Of a stretch of DNA of 64,000 nucleotides, positions 25,166 through 33,264 are shown piece after piece. The stretch lies in contig NZ_JADWYX010000007.1 in assembly GCF_016786355.1 (NCBI RefSeq), positions 11,127 to 75,126 on the forward strand. Direction: 5' to 3'. Source of the DNA: Frankia sp. AgB1.9 (lineage in GTDB: Bacteria > Actinomycetota > Actinomycetes > Frankiales > Frankiaceae). The position numbers and the translations under genes are program-made. The first letter of the stretch is position 1, and each line of letters starts with the position of its first letter. A model generated the notes under the pieces. That model saw only the letters and a program-made list of their open reading frames with translations. It made no database searches and was not told the origin of the DNA.

Positions 25166-26500
25166 ATGACCAGCAGCACCTACGACGACGACCGCAAGCA
25201 CGTCTTCCATTCCTGGTCGGCGCAGGCGGCGCTGACCCCGCTGGTGGTGAACCGGGCCGAGGGCAGCTGCTTCTGGGACGAGTCCGGCCGGCGCTACCTG
25301 GACTTCTCGTCCCAGCTGGTGAACGCCAACATCGGCCATCAGCATCCGAAGGTGATCGAGGCGATCATCGAGCAGGCCGGCAAGCTGACCACGATCGCCC
25401 CGTTCCATGCGAACGAGGCCCGTTCGGAGGCGGCCCGGCTCATCGCGTCGCATGCGCCCGGCGACCTGGACAAGGTCTTCTTCACCAACGGCGGCGCCGA
25501 GGCGACCGAGAATGCGGTGCGGATGGCCCGGCTCGTCACCGGCCGTCACAAGATCCTCACGACATACCGCTCGTATCACGGCGCCACCGGCGGCTCGATC
25601 GTCCTGACCGGCGAGCCGCGCCGCTGGGCCAGCGAGCCCGGCATCCCGGGCGTGGTCCACTTCCACGGCCCGTACCCGTACCGCTCGCCGTTCTACGCGG
25701 ACAGCGTCGAGCAGGAGGGCGAGCGGGCGCTCGCGCACCTCACCGAGGTGATCGCCCTGGAGGGCCCGCAGACCGTCGCCGCGGTGCTGCTGGAGACGGT
25801 CGTCGGCACGAACGGCATCCTCGTACCGCCGGATGGCTACCTGGCCGGGGTGCGCGAGCTGTGCGACCGGCACGGCATCCTGCTGATCCTGGACGAGGTG
25901 ATGTCCGGCTTCGGGCGGTGCGGCGAGTGGTTCGCCGCCGATCACTGGAACGTCGTCCCCGACCTGATCTGCTTCGCCAAGGGCGTGAACTCGGGCTACG
26001 TCCCGCTGGGCGGCGTCATAATGGGCCCGAAGGTCGCGGACGCGTTCGCCACTCGCCCCTACCCGGGCGGCCTCACCTACTCCGGCCATCCGCTGGCCTG
26101 CGCCGCCGCGGTCGGCTCGATCCGGGCGTTCGAGGAGGAGGGCATCGTCGAGCACGCCCGGATGCTCGGAACCGACGTCATCGGCCCGGAGCTGGCCAAG
26201 TTCGCCGTCAACCACCCGAGCGTCGGCGAGGTCCGCGGCCTCGGGGTCTTCTGGGCGATCGAGCTGGTCCGTGACCGCGAGACCCGCGAGCCGCTCGTCC
26301 CGTTCAACGCGGCCGGCCCCGACGCGGCCCCGATGGCAGCCTTCATCGGAGCCTGCAAGGAACGCGGCCTCTGGCCCTTCACCCACTTCAACCGGACCCA
26401 CGTCGTCCCGCCGTGCACCATCACCGTCGACGAGCTCCGCGAGGGCCTGGCCATCCTCGACGACGCCCTTACCGTCGCCGACAGCTACTACACGGGCTGA
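25166..26500 (+). CDS. Class III aminotransferase, beta-alanine:pyruvate type
   Basis: 444 residues from ATG 25166 with AAGGAGG upstream; longer in-frame starts overlap the preceding terminator. The fold-type I motifs are clear: NGGAEATENAVRMAR, YRSYHGATGGS, DEVMSGFGR and the PLP lysine Lys272 in CFAKGVNSGYVPLGG. The ending, with FTHFNRTHVVPP, resembles taurine- and beta-alanine-pyruvate aminotransferases. It would convert beta-alanine to malonate semialdehyde, feeding the dehydrogenase at 17834-19324 and so linking the two ends of the locus. Other omega-amino acids could also be substrates. Confidence 0.85.
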   Translation: MTSSTYDDDRKHVFHSWSAQAALTPLVVNRAEGSCFWDESGRRYLDFSSQLVNANIGHQHPKVIEAIIEQAGKLTTIAPFHANEARSEAARLIASHAPGDLDKVFFTNGGAEATENAVRMARLVTGRHKILTTYRSYHGATGGSIVLTGEPRRWASEPGIPGVVHFHGPYPYRSPFYADSVEQEGERALAHLTEVIALEGPQTVAAVLLETVVGTNGILVPPDGYLAGVRELCDRHGILLILDEVMSGFGRCGEWFAADHWNVVPDLICFAKGVNSGYVPLGGVIMGPKVADAFATRPYPGGLTYSGHPLACAAAVGSIRAFEEEGIVEHARMLGTDVIGPELAKFAVNHPSVGEVRGLGVFWAIELVRDRETREPLVPFNAAGPDAAPMAAFIGACKERGLWPFTHFNRTHVVPPCTITVDELREGLAILDDALTVADSYYTG

Positions 26501-26508
26501 GGCAGCCC

Positions 26509-26563
26509 GAGTCATCCCTGGTGGTCGGGAAACCCCAGGACTGGTGACCACCAGGGATGACTC
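26509..26563. repeat. Palindromic element, copy 2 (perfect)
   Basis: Perfect 18-bp arms GAGTCATCCCTGGTGGTC and its complement with a 19-base loop, starting nine bases after the aminotransferase stop. Same family as 9669-9720 and 52473-52527. It may serve as terminator, but its recurrence suggests a dispersed repeat. Confidence 0.9.
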
Positions 26564-26640
26564 ACCTACCGGCTTACGGTCCCCTTCGCTCGTGCCGTGA
26601 CGGATCTCACCCGCACCCCCGTCGACCCCCGAAAAAGTCT

Positions 26641-26880
26641 GTGGCCTGCCCGGATGTGCCAACTCCACCCGGAGAGCCCCTTTTGATCTTGTTTGTCCGG
26701 GACGGTAGGGTTGTGTCCGTGCGGCAGCCGTTTCCCCATCCGGACCGTGACCCGTGTTGGGATCCGTGGTCGCGCCAGCCCGAAGGCGCCAAGGGTTCCT
26801 GCCTCCGGATGGTGGATGCGTCAGGGGGCATCTCTTTCGTCGTTCGCCCCGGAGACCCGGTGGCCCTCGGATCGGTGTGA
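26641..26880 (+). CDS. Possible small hypothetical protein
   Basis: A frame of about 79 residues from GTG 26641 ends at TGA 26880. The segment ILFVRDGRVVSVRQPFPHP followed by GISFVVRPGDPVAL reads like a small beta-rich protein, and its third-position GC is moderately high. The upstream site is weak and the family is not recognised. It could be a chance open frame. Confidence 0.25.
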   Translation: MACPDVPTPPGEPLLILFVRDGRVVSVRQPFPHPDRDPCWDPWSRQPEGAKGSCLRMVDASGGISFVVRPGDPVALGSV

Positions 26881-27377
26881 GCGGCCCGTTGTCGGTGGGC
26901 GACGATTGTCACAACGGCGTCACAGTTGTGTCCCGCCGGATGTCCGGGCGATGTCCGTATCACAGCCATGGTGTCTGCATCATGTCGCCGCTGTGTCATT
27001 CCGGCCCGATTCACAGCCGTAAATCAAATGAATGGTTGGCCGGGCGCCGCAAGATGCGCTCTGGGTAATCGTTCCGTACCCTTCGGTGGACGGGTATCGG
27101 CCGTGCGCCATCGGCGTAGGTGCCTGATGTCATCCACCTGACCATGGACTGGATCGTCGGGGGGCGGTGAAATGATGGGGCTGCCCTTGGCGGGTGTGGC
27201 GTCGACGCGGACCCGCGACTCGAGGATGGCCGCAAGGGTGTTGTCGGGCAGTTGGGATTTCTGGGGGGTCGTCACGTCTCCCCGTCACCCTGGGTGGGTG
27301 GCCCCGCGACCGCCGGCCGCGACGCGGTCGGACGCACAGTGGGCCTGGCGCCCGACGCGACCGGAGGTGTTTAAGGC

Positions 27378-28208
27378 GTGAGCACCCGCTCTCGTCCTGC
27401 TGTCCAGGATCGGGCTTCCCGGCCGGTGATCAGCAGGGCTCGGGCGGCCGCGTCCGCTCCCTGGCCACCGCGGACGGCACTCGTCACCGGTGCCTCCAGC
27501 GGGATCGGCCGCGCGGCCGCACTCCGGCTGGCCCAGGACGGCACCAAGACTCTCTTGGTCGGCCGCAACGGAGTCGCCCTCGACGAGGTTGCCGCCGCGA
27601 CTGGCGGCCACCGGTTCGCGACCGACCTGACCGCGGTGGGGGCGGAGACCGCGGTCGCCTCCCGGGCCACCGAACTGCTCGGTGACGTCGACCTGCTGGT
27701 CCTGTCGGCGGGTATCGGCGCGGCAGGTCCGTTCGAGGTGATGTCCCCGAACGCGCTGCGAGACCTGGTCACCGTCAACGTGCTCGCGCCGATGATGTTG
27801 GTCCGCGCGGTCCTGCCGGCGATGCTCGACCGCGGCGAGGGCCGCATCCTGCTGGTCGGCAGCGTCGCGGGCGCGCTGGGGGTGCGGGGCGAGGTGGCCT
27901 ACTCCGCGAGCAAGGCGGCACTGGTGGGCTTCGCCGACGCGCTGCGCTCCGAGGTGCGAGGTCGCGGCATCGTGGTGACGCTTTGCTTACCAGGCGCCGT
28001 GGACACACCGTTCTTCCACCGCCGCGGTGCCCCGTACGTCCGCCGTTGGCCCAAGGCGATGCCCCCGAGCCGGGTCGCGGACCGCATGCTTGCCGGCGTC
28101 GCGCGCGGCAGCGCCGAGGTGTGGGTGCCAGGCTGGATGTCCCTGGCCGCGCGCGTGCACGGAGCGGCGCCGCCGCTCTACCGCAGGTTGGCGAACGTGT
28201 TCGGATAG
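27378..28208 (+). CDS. Short-chain dehydrogenase/reductase
   Basis: 276 residues from GTG 27378. The Rossmann motif TGASSGIG (about residues 35-42), the structural LSAGIG, the catalytic Ser in LVGSVAG and the YSASK Tyr/Lys pair are all intact, so it is a classical NAD(P)-dependent SDR. A 25-residue Arg/Ala-rich leader precedes the domain. The C-terminal stretch PGWMSLAARVHGAAPPLYRRL resembles sterol/lipid-type SDRs. It precedes hpnC in the same orientation by 176 bases, so a role in hopanoid or lipid modification is possible but unproven. Confidence 0.8.
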   Translation: MSTRSRPAVQDRASRPVISRARAAASAPWPPRTALVTGASSGIGRAAALRLAQDGTKTLLVGRNGVALDEVAAATGGHRFATDLTAVGAETAVASRATELLGDVDLLVLSAGIGAAGPFEVMSPNALRDLVTVNVLAPMMLVRAVLPAMLDRGEGRILLVGSVAGALGVRGEVAYSASKAALVGFADALRSEVRGRGIVVTLCLPGAVDTPFFHRRGAPYVRRWPKAMPPSRVADRMLAGVARGSAEVWVPGWMSLAARVHGAAPPLYRRLANVFG

Positions 28209-28384
28209 CGAGCGCCGGTCGCCGGCCCGCCGTCGGCGACCTCACGCCGCCCTGACCCGGCGCGCGCCCACCGGCCCGGCTTCCCCTCGACCCCTCAGCA
28301 GCGGGCGGACCCGTGCCAACCCCCCCCGACCAGGAACCTGGCCGCGGCCGCGGGTCCCCGAGACTTCAGGAGAACGAGAGGCGC

Positions 28385-29620
28385 ATGACCCCCATCGACG
28401 CCCGGACCGCCGCCCCCGGCCGGCGGGCAGAGCCGGCCGGTATCACCGATATCGCGACCTCCACCGATGAGGTGCTGCGTGCCGCGTACGGCGAGAACTT
28501 CCCGGTGTCGCCCGTGGTGCTGCCCGCCGCCATCCGTGAGCACTTCAAGGCCATCTACGGGTTCGCCCGGCTGGTCGACGACATCGGCGACGAGGCCCCC
28601 GGCGACCGGCTCGCCCTGCTCGACGAGCTCGCGGCCGACCTGGAGCGGATCTGGACCGGCGCGGGGCCGACGCTGCCCGTGCACCAGCGGCTGGCGACGA
28701 CGGTGGCGGCCTGCGACCTGCCGCCCGAGCCGTTCCTGCGGCTGATCGAGGCGAACCGGCTGGACCAGCGGGTCGACCGGTACCCGACCTTCGACGACCT
28801 GCTGCGCTACTGCACCCTGTCGGCCGACCCGATCGGGCGCATGGTGCTCGGCGTGCTCGGCCGGGCGACGCCCGACCGGCTGATCCTCTCCGACCGGGTG
28901 TGCACCGCGCTGCAGATCGCCGAGCACCTGCAGGACGTCGCCGAGGACTACGCGGCCGGGCGGATCTACCTGCCGCTCGAGGACCTCGACACCTTCGGCG
29001 TCGCCGAGAGCGACCTCGCCGCCCCGACCGCGTCGCCGGCGCTGCGCAACCTGATGGCCTTCCAGGTCGCCAGGGCCACCACGATCCTCGACCAGGGCGC
29101 ACCGCTGGCCAGCCTGCTGGACGGCCGGATGAGGCTGGCCATCGCCGGCTTCATCGGAGGTGGCCGCGCGGCGCTGCACGCGGTCCGCCAGGCCGGCTAC
29201 GACGTGCTCGGCGGCGCGCCGAAGGCGAGCAAGCCGCGGCTGGCCGGCGCCGCCCTGTGGGTCGCGGTCCGTTCGTACTCGCCGTCGATGCGTGCCGGCG
29301 CCGCCGGGGCCGGCGGCCTGCCACCGTTGTGCGAGCCGCCGCCGCCGTCCCCGAACCCGGCTCGGGCCACGGCCGGCGCCGCTTCCGCGGTTTCCGCTGC
29401 GGCCGTGACGGAACCGGCGCCCGCGACGGCGAAGGACCTGGCCGCCACCTCGGTGCCGGCCCCGACCGTGGCAGTGACCACCCTTTCGGGCGTAGTGACC
29501 GGCGCCGAGCTGGGGAACACCGAGAGCAGGTCCGTGAACGGGCCGGCCAGCGCCTGGCCTGCGATGACTGAGGCTGACAGCCGGCACAGCCGGCGAGGTG
29601 ACGAGGGGGAGGCCTCATGA
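28385..29620 (+). CDS. hpnC: HpnC, squalene-biosynthesis prenyltransferase-like enzyme
   Basis: 411 residues from ATG 28385. Trans-isoprenyl diphosphate synthase (squalene/phytoene synthase) fold with first Asp-rich motif RLVDDIGDE (Asp65, 66, 69) and second EHLQDVAEDYAAGRIYLP (Asp184, Asp188). In the three-gene squalene route HpnD makes presqualene diphosphate, HpnC converts it to hydroxysqualene and HpnE reduces that to squalene. The catalytic part ends near residue 300; the last 110 residues are a low-complexity Ala/Pro/Thr tail not usual for HpnC (about 290 residues). The stop overlaps the hpnD start (ATGA), showing tight coupling. Membrane-associated cytosolic enzyme. Confidence 0.9.
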   Translation: MTPIDARTAAPGRRAEPAGITDIATSTDEVLRAAYGENFPVSPVVLPAAIREHFKAIYGFARLVDDIGDEAPGDRLALLDELAADLERIWTGAGPTLPVHQRLATTVAACDLPPEPFLRLIEANRLDQRVDRYPTFDDLLRYCTLSADPIGRMVLGVLGRATPDRLILSDRVCTALQIAEHLQDVAEDYAAGRIYLPLEDLDTFGVAESDLAAPTASPALRNLMAFQVARATTILDQGAPLASLLDGRMRLAIAGFIGGGRAALHAVRQAGYDVLGGAPKASKPRLAGAALWVAVRSYSPSMRAGAAGAGGLPPLCEPPPPSPNPARATAGAASAVSAAAVTEPAPATAKDLAATSVPAPTVAVTTLSGVVTGAELGNTESRSVNGPASAWPAMTEADSRHSRRGDEGEAS

Positions 29621-30546
29621 CCGCCGCCGCGTCCCGACCCACGGTGACCGAGGCATACGCCGCCTGCGAGGAGATCACCAAGCAGGCCGCGAAGAACTTC
29701 TCCTACGGGATCAGGCTGCTGCCGGCGGACCGGCGCGCCGCGCTGTCGGCCGTCTACGCGTTCTCCCGCCGCCTGGATGACATCGGCGACGGAGACCTCC
29801 CGGACGACCAGAAGATCGAGGGGCTGGCCAAGGCACGCGCCGACATCCGCGGCCTCGACCCGAACAGCTCCGACCCGGTGCTCGTCGCGCTCGCCGACGC
29901 CGCGAAGCGCTTCCCGATCCCGCTGGAGGCGTTCATCGAGCTCGCGGACGGCGTCGAGAGCGACATCGTCCCGAGCACCTACGACACGTTCGACGACATG
30001 GTCGGCTACTGCCGGCTGGTCGCCGGCACGATCGGCCGCCTCTCGCTCGGCATCTTCGGCACGACGGAAGCCGCCGGGCGCCGGGACGCCCCCGCAATCG
30101 CCGACGCGCTCGGCGTCGCGCTGCAGCAGACGAACATCCTGCGCGACGTGCGGGAGGACCTGCTGGGCGGACGGACCTACCTGCCGCAGGCGGAGCTCGC
30201 CGCGGCCGGGGTGAAGCTGGCCGTCGACGCGGACGGCGTCCTCGGCGGCCCGCAGGACGCGCTCGTCGACTACCTGCGAATGGGCACCGCGCGGGCCGAG
30301 GAGTGGTACTCCCGCGGCCTGGTGCTGCTGGACCTCCTCGACCGGCGCAGCGCCGCCTGCTGCGGTGCCCTCGCCGGGATCTACCTGCGGCTCAACCGCC
30401 GGATTCAGGCCGAGCCGTCAGCTGTGCTGACCCAGCGGGTGTCACTGCCCGCCCGGGAGAAGGCCATGGTCGCCGCCCGCAGCCTGGCTGGCCGGCCCGA
30501 GCGTGCCCGCCCGGCGGCTCCGGGTACGGGAGGTGTGGCCCCGTGA
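29617..30546 (+). CDS. hpnD: HpnD, presqualene diphosphate synthase
   Basis: 309 residues, ATG overlapping hpnC. The typical opening YAACEEITKQAAKNFSYGIRLLP (family pattern, described here in parts), RRLDDIGD (Asp54, 55, 58) and QQTNILRDVREDLLGGRTYLP (second Asp motif) identify the HpnD branch of squalene/phytoene synthases. It condenses two farnesyl diphosphates into presqualene diphosphate. Length is normal for the family. The next gene, hpnE, starts within the stop codon. Confidence 0.92.
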   Translation: MTAAASRPTVTEAYAACEEITKQAAKNFSYGIRLLPADRRAALSAVYAFSRRLDDIGDGDLPDDQKIEGLAKARADIRGLDPNSSDPVLVALADAAKRFPIPLEAFIELADGVESDIVPSTYDTFDDMVGYCRLVAGTIGRLSLGIFGTTEAAGRRDAPAIADALGVALQQTNILRDVREDLLGGRTYLPQAELAAAGVKLAVDADGVLGGPQDALVDYLRMGTARAEEWYSRGLVLLDLLDRRSAACCGALAGIYLRLNRRIQAEPSAVLTQRVSLPAREKAMVAARSLAGRPERARPAAPGTGGVAP

Positions 30547-32171
30547 CGAGTGAGACACACGTGGCACGGCCGCGGGTGGTCGTCGTCGGCGGCGGCCTGG
30601 CCGGCCTGACCGCGGCGCTGGTGGCCGCGGACAGCGGTGTCGACGTGGTGCTGCTGGAGGCCCGGCCCCGGCTGGGCGGCGCGACCGCGTCGTTCGACCG
30701 CAAGGGCCTGTGGGTGGACACAGGGCAGCACGTGTTCATGCGCTGCTGCACGGCCTACCGGGGCTTCCTGAGCCGGCTCGGCGTCGAGCACCAGACCACG
30801 CTGCAGGAGCGGCTGGACGTCCCGGTGCTGCTCGGGGACCGGCTCGGCACGCACGCGAGGCTGCGCCGGACGAAGGCCAGGCTGCCGGCGCCGCTGCACC
30901 TCGCCCCCGCGCTGCTCGGCTACAAGGCTCTGGCGCCCGCCCAGCGGGTCACCGCGGCGCTGGCCGCGTTCCAGCTCGGCCGCCTCGACCAGCGCTCGCC
31001 GGCCGTCGACGGCCGGTCGTTCGGTGACTGGCTGTCGGCGCATCGGCAGGGCCCGACGGCCACCGAGACGCTCTGGGAGCTGCTCACCGTCGCCACGCTG
31101 AACGTGCCGGCGGGCGAGGCCTCGCTGGGCCTCGCGGCGAAGGTGGTGCGCACCGGGCTTCTGGAGCGGGCCGACGCGGCCGACATCGGCTGGGCTGACG
31201 TGCCGTTGCAGCAGCTGCACGGCGAGGCCGCGGCCAAGGCGCTGGCCGACGCCGGCGCCGACGTGCGCACCAACGTGAAGGTCCGCTCGATCACCCGGAC
31301 GGACGCCGGCTACGAGGTGGCGATCGCGAGCGGCGCCGGTCGGTCCGACGCCGCGGTGCTGGCCGCCGACGCGGTGGTGCTCGCCGTGCCACCGCAGGCC
31401 GCCGCGGAGCTGCTGCCGCCCGGAGCCCATCCGGACCCGGCGGGCCTGACGGAGCTGGGCACCTCGCCGATCGTGAACATTCACATGATCTTCGACCGCA
31501 AGGTGATCGACGGGCCGTTCCTGGCCGTCACCGGTTCGCCGATTCAGTGGATCTTCGACCGCACCGGGGCGTCCGGCCTGTCCGGTACCGGCACGGCGCC
31601 GCCAGGTTCGCAGTACGTGGCGCTGTCCCAGTCGGCCGCCGAGCCGTGGATCGACCGGCCGGCCGGCGAGCTCGGTGACGAGTTCGTCGCCGAGATGCGC
31701 CGCATCCTGCCCGCGGCGCGGGACGCCGAGCTCGTCGAGGTCTTCGTGACGAGAGAGCGCACGGCAACGTTTCGCCAGGCGCCCGGATCGCTCGCTCTTC
31801 GCCCGGGAGCGGCCACCGCTCTGCCCGGGTTCGCCCTGGCCGGCGCGTGGACCGACACCGGCTGGCCGGCGACCATGGAGGGAGCTGTGCGTAGCGGGCT
31901 CGCTGCTGCCCGTGAGACGCTGGCCAGCGTGGGGGTGAACGCACGCGAGCCGGGGACGGTTTCGGGCGATGTCACCTGGCCGCGTCTGAGGACCACGCCG
32001 ACCAGATCAGACGTTCAGCCCACCAGCCCACCAGTCCCGGCGCAGCCCACCTTGGCCGCCAAGGCCACCACCGCGCCCGGGAGCGAGACCGTGACCGATC
32101 TCGGTGCCTCGACGGGTACCAGTTCGGCATCCACTCCGACCACGAACAGCGTTGGGAGTAACCCGGCATGA
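30543..32171 (+). CDS. hpnE: HpnE, hydroxysqualene dehydroxylase (FAD)
   Basis: 542 residues from GTG 30543 overlapping hpnD. FAD-binding motif VVVVGGGLAGLTAAL (about 12-26), followed by EARPRLGG, WVDTGQHVFMRCC and a C-terminal ALAGAWTDTGWPATMEGAVRSG-type FAD motif, as in HpnE and phytoene-desaturase relatives. It removes the hydroxyl of hydroxysqualene to give squalene. The last 75 residues (from about 31945) are a Thr/Pro/Ser-rich tail with no family counterpart. The following synthase gene overlaps its stop. Confidence 0.92.
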   Translation: MTSETHVARPRVVVVGGGLAGLTAALVAADSGVDVVLLEARPRLGGATASFDRKGLWVDTGQHVFMRCCTAYRGFLSRLGVEHQTTLQERLDVPVLLGDRLGTHARLRRTKARLPAPLHLAPALLGYKALAPAQRVTAALAAFQLGRLDQRSPAVDGRSFGDWLSAHRQGPTATETLWELLTVATLNVPAGEASLGLAAKVVRTGLLERADAADIGWADVPLQQLHGEAAAKALADAGADVRTNVKVRSITRTDAGYEVAIASGAGRSDAAVLAADAVVLAVPPQAAAELLPPGAHPDPAGLTELGTSPIVNIHMIFDRKVIDGPFLAVTGSPIQWIFDRTGASGLSGTGTAPPGSQYVALSQSAAEPWIDRPAGELGDEFVAEMRRILPAARDAELVEVFVTRERTATFRQAPGSLALRPGAATALPGFALAGAWTDTGWPATMEGAVRSGLAAARETLASVGVNAREPGTVSGDVTWPRLRTTPTRSDVQPTSPPVPAQPTLAAKATTAPGSETVTDLGASTGTSSASTPTTNSVGSNPA

Positions 32172-33184
32172 CCATGACGGTTCCGGAGGCCATCGAGCGT
32201 GGTCGGACGCTAACCGTTCCCGCGTTGCGCCAGACGGTCGCGCGGCTGCACCCGCGTCTTCGGCACGTCGTCGAGTACCACCGCGGCTGGGTCGACGCGG
32301 ACGGCAACCCGCAGCCCGGCGGCGGCGGCAAGCTCGTCCGCCCGGCGCTCGCGCTGCTGTCCGCCGAGGCGGCGGGGCAGCCCGCGGAGGTCGGCCTGCC
32401 CGCCGCCGTCGCGGTCGAGCTGGTGCACGACTTCTCGCTGCTGCACGACGACCTGATGGACGGCGACACCGAGCGTCGGCACCGGCCGACCGCGTGGACG
32501 GTCTTCGGCGCGGACGGCGCGATCCTCGCCGGCGACGCGCTGCTGGGCCTGGCGACGCAGGTCCTGCTGGAGGTCGAGGGCGAGCCGGGCCGCAAGGCGG
32601 CGGTGATCCTGGGCGCTGGCGTGCAGGACCTGGTCCGCGGCCAGGCCGAGGACCTGCTGTTCGAGAGCCGCTCGGACGTCACGGTCGCCGAGACGCTGCA
32701 TATGGAGGACGGCAAGACCGGCGCCCTGCTGGCCTGTGCCGCCTCGTTGGGCGCGGTGCTCGCCGGTGCGCCCAAGGAGGTCGTCGACGGCCTCGCCGAG
32801 TTCGGGTCACGCCTCGGCACCGCCTTCCAGCTGATCGACGACCTGCTCGGCATCTGGGGCGACCCGGCCGTCACCGGCAAGCCGGTGCTGTCCGACCTGC
32901 AGTCCCGCAAGAAGTCGGTGCCGGTCGTCGTCGCCCTTGAGGCCGGCGGCCCGGACGCGGACGAGCTGCGGGCCTTCCTCGTGAGCGAGGGCGACCGGCC
33001 GACCGAGGACCTGGAGCGGATCGCGGCGCTGGTCGAGCGGGCCGGCGGCCGTGACTGGACCACCGCCGAGGCGGACCGCCAGCTCAAGACCGCCGGCGCG
33101 GTGCTGCGCTCGTTGTCCCTGCCGCAGCAGGCCGAGGCAGAGCTGCTTGCCCTGGCCCGATTCGTGACCGAACGCGACTGCTGA
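32168..33184 (+). CDS. Polyprenyl diphosphate synthase (FPP/GGPP type)
   Basis: 338 residues from ATG 32168 overlapping hpnE. First Asp-rich motif LLHDDLMDGD (Asp94, 95, 98), GGGKLVRPAL substrate-binding region and second motif LIDDLLGIWGD (Asp224, 225). The last Asp of the second motif is replaced by Gly, as in many actinobacterial enzymes of this group. It makes the farnesyl (or longer) diphosphate used by HpnD. The overlap with hpnE and location in the hopanoid operon favour farnesyl diphosphate as product, but chain length cannot be read safely. Confidence 0.88.
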   Translation: MTMTVPEAIERGRTLTVPALRQTVARLHPRLRHVVEYHRGWVDADGNPQPGGGGKLVRPALALLSAEAAGQPAEVGLPAAVAVELVHDFSLLHDDLMDGDTERRHRPTAWTVFGADGAILAGDALLGLATQVLLEVEGEPGRKAAVILGAGVQDLVRGQAEDLLFESRSDVTVAETLHMEDGKTGALLACAASLGAVLAGAPKEVVDGLAEFGSRLGTAFQLIDDLLGIWGDPAVTGKPVLSDLQSRKKSVPVVVALEAGGPDADELRAFLVSEGDRPTEDLERIAALVERAGGRDWTTAEADRQLKTAGAVLRSLSLPQQAEAELLALARFVTERDC

Positions 33185-33264
33185 GGAGGGTGCGGCGAGC
33201 GCGCACCTGGGCCCCCAACCTGGGCCTTTGATGCTCCCCACCCGAGCCCGGAGGAGATTCGGCT

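Larger units (their letters stand above)
26501..27377. other. Long intergenic before hopanoid genes
   Basis: 877 bases of lower GC than the surroundings. It begins with the palindromic element copy 2, then a doubtful small frame (26641-26880). From 26881 to 27377 no gene is convincing. A CACAAC...GTTGTG inverted repeat near 26908-26928 and two TCACAGCC copies (about 26959 and 27010) could be regulatory for the downstream SDR/hopanoid transcript. Confidence 0.45.
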
